NCBI GenBank assembly: GCA_017311315.1
Contig: CM029654.1
Location: forward strand, 806,001-870,000
Length of the DNA stretch: 64,000 bases
Reading direction: 5' to 3'
DNA from: Dendrocalamus latiflorus
Taxonomy: Eukaryota > Streptophyta > Magnoliopsida > Poales > Poaceae
Positions 21,334 through 31,477 of the stretch are shown piece by piece. The translations under genes and the position numbers were made by a program. The notes under the pieces were generated by a model that worked only from the letters and a program-made list of their open reading frames with translations, was not told the DNA's origin and made no database searches. The first letter of the stretch is position 1; every line of letters starts with the position of its first letter.

Positions 21334-21553
21334 CTGAAAATTCATTGTATGTATCAATATTAATATACAATTATACAAATAACAAAGTAGTCCAAGATGC
21401 CAACCTAAAAATGCACAACAACAGCTTCTGTAAAGCAGCCTTTCAATGTTGTAATGGCAACATCTAGGAAGTCAAAAGATTTGAATATTAATATAACCAG
21501 ATGGTCAACAAATTCAACTATGACAATAAAAAATAATAGGTGCCAGTACTTTT

Positions 21554-21689
21554 CGTTAGAATAAGAATTCCTTTATATCTCTTTGTATTTCCTTATATAT
21601 GTATGGCATATTCTTTTATAATATCACCTTGTATTCCCTATATATACTATCTATTGGACCCCATGAATATACACACAATATTCATAGTA
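21554..21689 (+). mobile_element. LTR remnant related to the 46.7-kb LTR element
   Basis: The sequence CGTTAGAATAAG through TATGGCATATTC, TTGTATTCCCTATATATAC and AATATTCATAGTA parallels the 141-bp LTR at 46706 word by word. It is followed directly by a primer-binding-site-like TGGTATCAAAGC (21690-21701). No matching second LTR was found. Confidence 0.55.
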
Positions 21690-21701
21690 TGGTATCAAAG
21701 C

Positions 21702-23150
21702 TATGGCATTAACCTAACTCTTTCCACTGCCATCCTACCCAACCCGAGGCCGCCGCGGCCGCCGTCTCCACAGGGGCGGAGCTAGAGAAAAATGAGGGGG
21801 GTGCGGCTGTGCAGCACTTCCTTCATAGCAATTACATTGATACGTACTATGTTCTTTGTAATAGTGTAACTTAAGAGCGCAATGGGCAAGCTTTTAGTAT
21901 TAATAATTGAATATATACGATAACGATGTACATCAACAATGAAATAGCGGTAATAGTGCTTACCGTTTACCAAAATATAGTGAGAGAACGCCACAATTAC
22001 AAACAAGTTGACTGTCGACGTTGGCAAAATGCACGACCCAGCCTCAAGATCCTCGCTGGCCTAAAGAAAGAAGAACAAACAATTTAATTCTAAGCAAAGA
22101 AATTATAGAATGATGCATTGAAAATAGTTGCATTACTTTTTAGAGATCAAATCTACGTCCTTTTCCTTCCATGTCCTTTTAAAATTTAGTTGCTTGTTGT
22201 GGTGCTGACGTGCTGTCATATCAAGAAAATCTTAGTTAAAACTCTAACCCTAGAAATTGGACAAATAACTAAGAATCATAAATTGAAAACACAACATTTA
22301 ATTAGATGGGAATTGAAATAAATAACTGAGATTTCTTGCCTTTGTGATCGTCGAAGGGGAGCGACGTGGAATCGCAGTGGTCGTAGCTCGCTGGGTGCCG
22401 GCCAAGCGGCCAGCAACGTAGCAGTCTAGCAGTCCGCGGCTTGCTGCGTGCGGTGTGCAGGTGAACAGACAGGCGAGCGCACGAGCGGAAGACGAAAAGC
22501 GGCAAAACTATTCCTGCGATTGTGCAACTAAAGGGTGTTGGGCTACTGGGCTACAGGCTTCTAGTGCTGGGCTGGCTACAGAAGGGATTTGCTTGGGTCT
22601 AGGTGCGCCACTTTAGTTTTGGGGGTGCAAATAAGGTGAAAAATCAGGGTTAATAACTGTGTTACGTTTTTTCTCTGGGTGCGGCCGCACCCACCAGCGA
22701 CAACGTCGCTTCGCCCTTGCGTCTCCGGGTGCTGCCATTGCCACCTCCATCGATGCAGCTGCCATCTCCTTCGGATCGGAGCTGCCGCCCACAAGCCAGC
22801 TGCCCGTATCGACGCCCCAACGCCCAAGGCCAACCTCGGCGCCACTACGAGGAGAAGCTTGCCCCCCGCAAGGCCGCTGCCCACTGGAGCTGCCCGCAAG
22901 GTCGTCGAAAGGCCGCCGGTCACCGGAGATCAAAGCCGCCACCCACCAGAGCCAAAGCCACCACCTGCACAGTAGCCACCATCGGATCGACCGTGTCGAC
23001 TTCAGATTTCTGTAGGGAACCGATTGGTTCCTATACTTCAGGCTTCTATATAAAGCAAGCAAAACTTTTCCTTCCACAAAAATTAAAAAATAAAAATAGA
23101 AACGTCGATCTAACCGTCGTGCCGTCCAGTGCCGCCCACTAGACTTCGTT
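21702..23150. other. Transposon-like DNA; no gene recognised
   Basis: It includes a hAT-like terminus (CAGGGGCGGAGCTAG at 21771) without a partner end, then AT-rich DNA, then a GC-rich block at 22670-23010 whose overlapping ORFs (115-188 aa, both strands) have no family signature. Confidence 0.35.
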
Positions 23151-23409
23151 GACTTGGTTGCCGCGTCATCCTGTGCCACCTACCGATGGCTTCGGTTCCA
23201 TCAGTTGCAATCCCATTCTCAGAAACAAAGTTTCATGGGACGAACTACAGATTATGATCTTCACTCATGAAGATCACGCTCGATGGTCCCCTCCTCTAGA
23301 GACATGTCATTGGTGCTCGACTTTGTCCGCCATCGCCGGTTTAGCCTCCTCCTAGACAGTTTACTTTTGCAACTCCTGCAGAAGATGAGGCCGCCAAGAA
23401 GGAGACAGA

Positions 23410-23651
23410 GGGCCTGTTCTTTTTGGCTGAAGCTTATGACTTTTGGTTGCGACTTGTGGCTTTTGGGCTGTTCGTGTGAGAGATTACAGAGTAACAGAAA
23501 CTCACATGCAATTTTTGTTGATATAAATAATGTCGGTACAATATGTACTATAATTAACTAGTAGACCCTATTTTCAAAAGATATTCGGTTTAAAAACTAG
23601 TTACTGTATAAAAGCCGAAAAGCAGCTTTTAAAACTGAAAAGAACAGGCCC
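23410..23651. mobile_element. MITE inserted in the gag fragment
   Basis: The termini GGGCCTGTTCTTTT are found on the left and, reverse-complemented, on the right, flanked by AGA on both sides. The gag frame sequence is continuous if it is removed. The superfamily is uncertain (3-bp duplication). Confidence 0.65.
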
Positions 23652-23670
23652 AGAGGCTGTTGTTGCTGCT

Positions 23671-23870
23671 GCTGACGTTGCTAATGAGGTATTTTAGTAT
23701 GACATAGATGCTTTCGAGCGCTGGTGTGCTGATGAGGCTCGTATTCGAGCCATTCTAGTGGTCAGCGTCTGCTGACGTTGCTAATGAGGTATTTTAGTAT
23801 GACATAGATGCTTTCGAGCGCTGGTGTGCTGATGAGGCCCGTGTTCGAGCCATTCTAGTGGTCAGCGTCG
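23671..23870. repeat. 100-bp tandem duplication in the gag fragment
   Basis: 23671-23770 and 23771-23870 are the same 100-bp unit (GCTGACGTTGCTAATGAGG onward) with only two or three differences (GGCTCGTATT versus GGCCCGTGTT). Confidence 0.9.
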
Positions 23871-23999
23871 ACGACTCCATCCAGCTAGACATTGTTACTT
23901 TGTGTTCCACTCGTTCAGTTCTTTTCGCTTTAGCATGAGTTGGAATACTTTGTCCGGAGGACTCCTCTGTCAACGACTTCTACCGAGCCCTGGCCAGTT

Positions 24000-25820
24000 T
24001 CTGGCATCAGCTAGATGAGTTGGCCTCTTCGCTTTGCCAGGAGTGTCATAAAAGTGTAAAAGGCGGATGATGTGGGCTAATTTTGGTGGAAGTTTTCGGT
24101 GATCTGGTAATGGTGGAAGAAGCTGAAATCTGGAATCAGCGTGGGAACGTAAAGTGCCATTTGGAATGTCTAATATTGGTCACGTGGAAATGAACTGAGT
24201 ATTCCTCTAAGGCCCTTTTTGATTCATGGGATTTTTGAAGGAAAAAAACACAGGATTCTTGTTTTCTTCGGAATGGATATTGTATGCACGTTTGATTCGC
24301 TTGAGGCTTGGGTTTGGTTTAGAGAAGAAGGATGGAGGAGAAAGATTGAATGGATGAGAACGACTGGATTGGAGAGGGGATAGGATAACATTGATGGTTT
24401 ACTAGGCCCGCTTGTAGGTGTCTTCTTATTTGAAGCAAGAAATGAAAGATTTTATTGCATGCTGTCGATAGTGTTTTGATTAGTAGTATTGTATACGTGT
24501 TTAGTGTTCAATTAGACTAAAAGCAAATAAGATCACTATTCAGTCTAATATTCAAGTATTTTTCTCTTTCTATGAGCCAAACATCTAATCTTATAAAATT
24601 TTTATATTTTTTAATCATCTATTTTGCAAATACATTTCTATTATATTCCTGTATTTTTTCTATTCCTATCATTTTAGAATCCTAGAATCGAAGAAACCCT
24701 ACAGTTTCGGCGAAATTTCTAAGCTCCAATCAGAGCCTACGAGGGAAAAAATATAAGAGTAGCGGTAGCAGTATCGCTCTTGGGTTTCTAGTTCTTCCAT
24801 TTCAGCAGCATCGAATGTTGTATAGACACTCCCTTTTTTTCTATTCCTATCATTTTAGAATCCTAGAATCGAAGAAACCCTACAGTTTCGGCGAAATTTC
24901 TAAGCTCCAATCAGAGCCTACGAGGGAAAAAATATAAGAGTAGCGGTAGCAGTATCGCTCTTGGGTTTCTAGTTCTTCCATTTCAGCAGCATCGAATGTG
25001 CGCGCGTGACTCTAGAAGGTAGGATAGTACAGTACAGTATGCATGTCCTACAAATTTACCAAGACAACTGTGGCTGCAGCACACCTGAATATGTCTCACG
25101 CTTCCAGATTGCTTGAGCAGCAGCACCCTTTGGTCTCATAGAGAAAAAAAGAAAGTACTCTTCGAATTCATTCTGGCTTGCCTCATGTCCCACTGGTCAA
25201 TTCTAGACTTCATTATTTGTGACTGCTACGATTTATCTCTCTTCTTTCCACGGGCGATTCAAAGGGCAAAGGCTGAAACAAACACCACTGTGCTTTGCTG
25301 CCAGTAATTATTGCTTAGAAAGAGAAAAGGTCGACGTGTAAAGAAAAGCTGAATGTACGCTTCTTTTCGGCTGCGATTTATAACTCACAACTATAGCTGA
25401 TAGTTTTTCACTCTAGTATGATTATTTATATGAACGAATCAAATACCGGTAAGTCACTTTGAAAAGATTATCTTAATAAACCATTGAAACGATAGAGAAA
25501 TCGTTCTATTTATTTATTTATTTGAAAAAAAATCATAAAAAGTTAAAAAGAATGACTGCCTTGCTACGGCGAGCCTTTTGGAAACAGAGCTCCTGCGATG
25601 CGAAAGATAAGAGCTAGTATATGTGACCACTCAGCTCGGTACGTACTGCTCCTCCGTTAACTTCACTACTCCACTACACATTCACAGCACTTGCAGAAGA
25701 TATCTAGTAGCTCAGTCACTGCCTCAGTATATACAGAGCAACCTATTCTTTGACTCGACCTGGTTAACGGGCAACGTTCCTCTCTCTCTCTCTCTCTCAA
25801 GAGCAGCATGTACTAACGTT
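24000..25820. other. Intergenic with MITE-like ends and a direct duplication; no gene recognised
   Basis: GGCCCTTTTTGATTCATGGG at 24211 and GCTCCAATCAGAGCC near 24723 look like opposing ends of a MITE, but no matching target duplication was found. The rest is AT-rich. Confidence 0.35.
24654..24999. repeat. Perfect 165-bp direct duplication
   Basis: 24654-24818 and 24835-24999 are identical over 165 bp as read (TTTTTTCTATTCCTATC to CATCGAATGT), separated by 16 bp. Identity means a very recent duplication or an assembly artefact. Confidence 0.9.
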
Positions 25821-25823
25821 TAC

Positions 25824-26190
25824 GGCCTGTTTGGGAGAGCTCCACCAACTCTAGATCCACGAAAAACAGCTTCACTCCACGAAATTTTACCCAAACGCTC
25901 CAGCTCCGCGAAATCTGGATCCACCAAAATCCTGGATCCGAGGGCCAGATCCATGGATTTCATGGAGCTCCTCAAGGGGTGCTCCACCGTGGAGTTGGGT
26001 GGTAATTACCCACCAATGCCACTGGTTACACACCCCATCCTACTAAAAGTGGCTATTCCCACCAAAACCTCAATTTCGTGGATCTGGAGCTGTTGTACAA
26101 GCCAAACACTCTATGGTAGGATCCCAGATCCATGGTGAAGCTGTTGCTCTAAATCCACGTTTTCAGTGGTGGAGCTGTCCCAAACAGACC
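25824..26190. mobile_element. MITE with GG(C/T)CTGTTTGGGA ends
   Basis: The left end is GGCCTGTTTGGGAGAGC and the right end reverse-complements to GGTCTGTTTGGGACAGC. TAC occurs on both flanks (25821-25823, 26191-26193). The interior has many GGATCCA/TGGATCC-type inverted words. The 3-bp duplication fits a Harbinger- or CACTA-like mechanism. Confidence 0.65.
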
Positions 26191-26193
26191 TAC

Positions 26194-29100
26194 ATCTCAC
26201 CCGAGACGCTTCCAACTTCCACGAGAGGTTGTGTTCGCTGGGCCTTCTACGGGCTGGACCGTAGTGGCCTTGTCGGCCCAGGTATAGCTTGGCCTGGCCG
26301 CAAACATACAGGCAGGCATTGGTTAATAACTGGGCTGGTTCTTAACCTATGCAAAACTAGCCGAGTAGCCAACCTACCCAACCAAACACCATTTTCTAGC
26401 ACAATGCAGTATAAAAAAAAAGCAATGTAGCAGCAATACCAAACAAATAAACCAACTTGTGCAGATATATGAAAACATCTCAAATCTATCGCATCCGCAT
26501 GTAGTATAAGGTTTTTATCATGCATACCTTTGCGTCCAGTTCCAAATGGAGTAACAATTAGCATGGTCACCGGTTGCTAGTACTAGATGCTCTGCTGATC
26601 AAATGCATTCTCTAGAGCTGCTGATCATCCTAATTCCTGGATCATACAATCCCAATCAAGTCAGGATCTGAAATGTTGGATAAAAAAAATGACTGCACGA
26701 TACAGATATGTTATACTGAAAAGTAACACCCGAGAAGCCTGTTTCAACACAAAAAAATGCGATCATAAAATTGGTCATAGTACCAATGATTTCTGTAAAA
26801 CTTGTTGCAATAACAATCAGCTTAGTTGCACTCTTGTAGGCCTACTAGGAATTTCAGGAAGAAACAAGGAAATGGAGGGACGTGAGATGCTGGAGATCAA
26901 TTGGACCACAAGGTACAGTGGCGATAAGAAATTGTCGAGCAAGTTGCTTGAACCAACCGAGAACTTCCTGACCAAATTGATGTTGGCGAAAATCTGTAGC
27001 CTATCAACAACCCCAATTCTTCACACACAATTAACAAAGGAAGCTGCTTCTTAAAAACTCTGGACCCTACATGCTGCCCTCATGTCTCTAGCCACTGTAC
27101 GGGTCAGTACTCAGTATCGCAGTACATGTCCTCCACTGTACGGGTCACGATTGCAATTTGCAGTACATGTGCAAGGACACAACCACTACTGCTTATTAAC
27201 ATCAAACAGATTGCAATTGTAATAAAGGATCAAGAGACATACCAAACTACTCATCGAAGTGCACCCTGCACACTCAAGAGTTCGAAAGGCAGGTACAACA
27301 TGCTTAAGACTAGTTACACGCCAGCTTGCATCAATAACAGAATTTGAAAATTTTTATGCTAGCTTGGATTTATAACACAACATCTAAAAATTGGACACAT
27401 GATGGATCTCAGCTACTTACATGCCTCAAGAAAAGTGCAGTAACATACTAACATGGTATAAAACGAATACCACATTTGATGCTAGAAATATGGCAGACCT
27501 TGAAGCAAAGTTGACGCATGGAATTACCTCGCAACTTGTTTGCACTAGTTAAGGCTTCCTCAACCAATACCTAATAATTATTTAGCATGCTCCTGCTAGT
27601 TCACAGGCGCACAAAACATGAGCTTGCCTTACAACACATAAAGCCCATGAAGTGAGCTTCATCAGCTAAGGAAGGATACACAAAACATCCCAAGTAATCC
27701 ACTTGATGATGGCTCTCCAACTGATGCTTTCCTAAATGTCTCCTTATGTTCACAAAAGCTGGAGCTTAGAGTAAATGTCTTCTGTCCAACATGGAACCAC
27801 CACTGCAGTACGATTCCAATCATCTAACCAGCAATCACGACTATGGCCTCCGCAAGGACCCCAATGCACCAACTATTGGCCCCAACAATATCCAATTTAG
27901 ATGACATTGCCTCCATTGTAGCCAACATTGCATTACCAGACTCATGGCCTTGTTGCTCGCCAGCTAGTGTCATTGATAACTACACGAAAGTCATGGACCA
28001 TTTGTTCACCTGTACTGGTTATACATTCAAAGCCCTAATGAATACCCTCACTTCATCCACAGAATAACATTCTAAAGTCTAAACACCGAAAGTCTGGATC
28101 TGATAACACAATGCATTTTTCCAAAAAAAAACAGATATTCACAATCCATCCCCATCCAAGAAACAGATAACCGCCTGAGGCCTTGAGCTTGTCCATCCCC
28201 AGTAGCTCACAAACAGGAGGGGGGCAGCTTTAGCTTCTCAATATATGTAGAGCTTCAGAACAAGAAACAACACCAAGAACACATTGTTTGGCAAGGTTTA
28301 AACTTACGTTCTAAGCTCAACCTTAAGCCCTCCTAAAGATGTCTCAAGCGTCATTACCATTTATCTTAAAAGGTTCTTCTTAATGGTTGAGACATAGCAA
28401 GTCATGTAACCAATAAACCTTATAGCAGTACAGTAGTACTAGCTATTTATCCTAAGCAATGAAAAATCTAATATGAGTGCTAAAACCAAGTAGTGCAATG
28501 CACTTCGAATTGATCAATGTTGGAAGTGACAAGACTATGAGTATGCTAATGAACAGAGAATTGGGTTGCATCCTCACAGAGTTGCATGAGCATGAAAGTT
28601 CAACGAAATCCTACAGAATTTAGATACCCTGAATATCAGGATCAAGAAACGAAGTGGCAGATATGAAGTTGTTTGCAATTAATGTCTTCCTAACCTGAAT
28701 AAGCACTATTCTGATCTGTTAGGCCAACTAGAACACCGCGAGGTTCCTGTATATCTAAACATATAGTACAATCTAAGCAAAAGGTGTGTTCTTGTACAGC
28801 TGAAACCTGAAGCTAGAAGTTTATATAGCAACATAGAAACACAGGTTTGCTTATTAGTTGTTGCAGATATCAATATTATATGTTCCAGCTTTCTAGAAGA
28901 TGTGATGATGGTTAAATCATCTTGAGCCAATCACATAGCACTTGCAGCAAAAGGGACATGAGGAAACTCGGCAATGCAACAGAAAATATCTTTTGAAATA
29001 AAACCATAAGGTGGCAGAGTGATGTAGCTCATTTTAGGATGTTGTAATCGAACAGCACAATACCAAATGAATAGGACCTCATAAAAACTGCATCACAGCA

Positions 29101-29395
29101 CATAATAAGGGACAGTAAGTCAGTAATTAAGTTTAATACCTCAGATCTGGCAAATTAAAGGACTGGACCAAACATTTTGTACTGCTGTGTCAAATCTCAA
29201 CCCACTTTGGTGGCCAGTTACGTACCAAGCCAGTAAAGATGGCTCCACCATGTGAGAAACAACGGTCCTGTGCATTGAATCTTGCAACCACAGATAACAA
29301 CATCTTACCAAGGGAGTTCATGGCCTTGTCCCTTGCCAGCTTTCTATTTGTGATAGTTGTGGAAACCGAGATGCAGATCCCCCCATCACATCTGT
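26194..29395. other. Intergenic, upstream of the SAUR gene; no gene recognised
   Basis: Mostly AT-rich. Opposing GGTTGTGTTCG (26225) and CCAACCAAACACC (26380) words suggest a further small MITE, but no target duplication was found. No ORF with a recognisable family occurs. Confidence 0.35.
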
Positions 29396-29398
29396 GCC

Positions 29399-29407
29399 CT
29401 ATAAATA
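29399..29407 (+). promoter_or_regulatory. TATA box of the SAUR gene
   Basis: CTATAAATA about 105 bp upstream of the SAUR ATG, allowing a 5' UTR of roughly 75-80 nt. Confidence 0.65.
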
Positions 29408-29511
29408 CATGATCATTGGCACAAACCATCACCACACACAAACTGACCTTTTTCCTGATCGTTTCATATCAAAGACATAATCCATTTCCTTGAAAAGCAA
29501 GACAAGCAAAC

Positions 29512-29946
29512 ATGATCAGCTCCAAGAAGCTAGCTCAACTTTCCAAGAAGTGGCAGGGGATGGGTGCCATGGGGCGAAGAAGGGCCACGAGAGTGGACAA
29601 GGAGATCCACCCATCTTGCAGCTTAGTTGCAAGCAAGGGCAACTGCATTGTCTACTCTTCCGATGGGAGGCGGTTCGAGATCCCCTTAGTGTATCTCCGC
29701 ACGACAGTTTTCGTGGAGCTCCTGAGGATGTCTCAGGAGGAGTTTGGGTTCACAAGAGATGGGAGGATCACAATGCCTTGTGATACAGCACTGATGGAGT
29801 ATGTGATGTGTTTGCTCAGCAGAGAGGCCTCAGAGGATGTTGAGAGGGCACTCCTCAGCTCCATAGTGATGCCTTGCCACCACCCAAGCAGAATGATACA
29901 ACCACCCAATGGACTTAACCAGCAATTTGCTGTTTGCAACTCCTGA
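29512..29946 (+). CDS. SAUR-family auxin-responsive protein
   Basis: An intronless gene of 144 aa, the usual length and structure for SAURs. Residues ~1-30 are basic (SSKKLAQLSKKW, GRRRATR). The SAUR domain spans ~45-115, with GNCIVYSSDGRRFEIPL, YLRTTVFVELLRMSQEEFGF and GRITMPCD all diagnostic. SAURs are short-lived proteins. In the family several inhibit PP2C.D phosphatases, thereby activating plasma-membrane H+-ATPases in cell expansion. The ATG at 29512 follows a TATA-containing upstream region and is the first in frame. An overlapping frame starting at 29490 is a shadow. The gene looks intact. No second SAUR is in the window, although these genes are often clustered. Confidence 0.93.
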   Translation: MISSKKLAQLSKKWQGMGAMGRRRATRVDKEIHPSCSLVASKGNCIVYSSDGRRFEIPLVYLRTTVFVELLRMSQEEFGFTRDGRITMPCDTALMEYVMCLLSREASEDVERALLSSIVMPCHHPSRMIQPPNGLNQQFAVCNS

Positions 29947-29949
29947 AGA

Positions 29950-30235
29950 GTGATGATCTCCAGGGCTTTCAGCTTGCTCCCTCTTTTTTCCCCTTCCATC
30001 TTTTTTTCCCAACTGTACTTTTGGAGCACAGTTTTGTGCAACGTTTTTCCAATAGTACAGTGGATGTACAGATGGATGCATGTAAAAATAATCACATTGT
30101 GATTAGGAAAGAAGGAATCAAGCTTACCATTGAAACAATAACTACTGTTACTATTACTACTGTTTTAGATTCTACCAAAGATACTGCAATGTTCAAGTTT
30201 GAATTATAATAACAAAAGTAAAATCAGAATCAATG
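29950..30235. other. 3' flank of the SAUR gene
   Basis: AT-rich sequence, probably including the 3' UTR; nothing else seen. Confidence 0.4.
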
Positions 30236-30243
30236 GTTCAGGG

Positions 30244-30630
30244 CAAGGTTCCAAATCTCGGAACCAGGGGTATTCCCAGCCGACGGCTGTAACGGTAACC
30301 GGCCGGTTACCGGAAATCTCGGGGAAAATCCGGACGAAATTTATATTTCAAATTTTGAATTTGGATGGTTTGAAACCGGCAACCGGACCAGTCACCGGAA
30401 AAAACCGGAAAACCCACTAAAAACCGAGAAAAGCTAAAGAAAACCTAGTACAAAATGTTGGGACTAGTATATGTATGCATATTTAGTTCCTATAATAGGT
30501 AATCTAGCACAAAAAAGCCTAATCCAACCTAGAAAGTGCATTTGTAACTATTGGGATTTTTAGCCGATTTTTCCATCCCGGTTGTCACCGGGATTTCTGG
30601 TTACTGGCCCTGCCGGATTTTGGAACCCTG
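30244..30630. mobile_element. hAT-type MITE with GGTTCCAAA ends
   Basis: Perfect 8-bp TSD GTTCAGGG (30236-30243, 30631-30638). The ends are CAAGGTTCCAAATCTCGG and, reverse-complemented, CAGGGTTCCAAAATCCGG. It is internally rich in ACCGG/CCGGT words that pair across the element. Confidence 0.8.
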
Positions 30631-30817
30631 GTTCAGGGAGTCTCATTTGTTTCTTAACACTCTGAAACTTGCATCCTGAAAGAGCAGTAACACCAGTAAA
30701 ACGAAGTATTTTCATATTTTTATCATATTGTGCTAAGAAAGAAATGTCCTTAATAATCCAGTGCTTTAAGCAAACATCATATCTACCTAACACTCAAGAG
30801 TTCTGCTCACTATTACC

Positions 30818-31289
30818 TGTTAGGCCCTATTAGGATCTTCTAGGTCTAGATCTGAGGGTGTCTAGGTCTGATTCGAGAGAGAAGAGGATTAGGGTTAGGG
30901 GTACCGACCGTCCGATGCATTGGAGGAGGAGCTGGCCATCGCTGGTTCGTCGGTGAGGTCTGCGCACGGGCAGCGACGTTCAGTGAAGAAGGAGCGGGAT
31001 CTCCCTAGCGGCGGCGTCTCCCTAGCGGCGGCGATCTGTAGGGAGATAGAGGTGGCGGTGGTAGTTCCCGTCGCTGGAGCGCCCCCTTTCAGATCGGGTC
31101 TAGGGTTGTCGGTGGGGATGGTGGCGGCACAGCCAACTTCGGTGTTTGTGCTGCCCCGGCCCCCACCTCTATTTATTGTGGCGCTGGCGACAGGGGCCCA
31201 CCAGCCAATAGGGCTGGGCGCCCCCGATCAGGGCGCGTTCAAGGGGGGGCATTTGGCCGTTGGGCCAAATGGTTGAGATCACTCTAACA
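30818..31289 (-). repeat. 3' LTR of the Copia element
   Basis: 472 bp, TGTTAG to CTAACA, matching 36967-37434 throughout with scattered substitutions and small indels. The divergence shows that insertion was not very recent. Confidence 0.93.
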
Positions 31290-31301
31290 TTCTCCCCCTT
31301 G
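31290..31301 (-). other. Polypurine tract of the Copia element
   Basis: The minus strand reads AAGGGGGAGAA immediately before the 3' LTR, the expected plus-strand primer site. Confidence 0.8.
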
Positions 31302-31477
31302 ATCTCAATTTATGCTTTAACTTTAATTACTTTCGACTTTACTCATTCCATCACAGATTAGTGCATAGAACATGTCTCATCGTCACGGTCAATCGCCGAT
31401 AGATTTAACAGCTACAATACACCTCTATGTTCTGAAATAGTTACTTTAATCTTTTGGGCCATCTTTTAGTCCAGGAA

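Larger units (their letters stand above)
23186..23990 (+). pseudogene. Copia-type gag fragment, broken
   Basis: The plus-strand frame reads SVAIPFSETKFHGTNYRL, then a stop where Trp is normal, then SSLMKITLDGPLL. This is typical of the start of Copia gag proteins. Further on, IDAFERWCADEARIRAILV matches the W-x-x-DARIRAI motif of the same gag family. It is broken by stops, a MITE insertion and a 100-bp tandem duplication. No pol follows. Confidence 0.6.

Noticed and set aside
21771..21785. CAGGGGCGGAGCTAG as the left end of a hAT element
   Set aside because: No matching right end or 8-bp duplication was found within the following 2 kb.
22576..23179. Overlapping ORFs (115-188 aa) on both strands as a gene
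   Set aside because: Openness is explained by GC-rich composition, there is no recognisable family, and similar frames are open on both strands.
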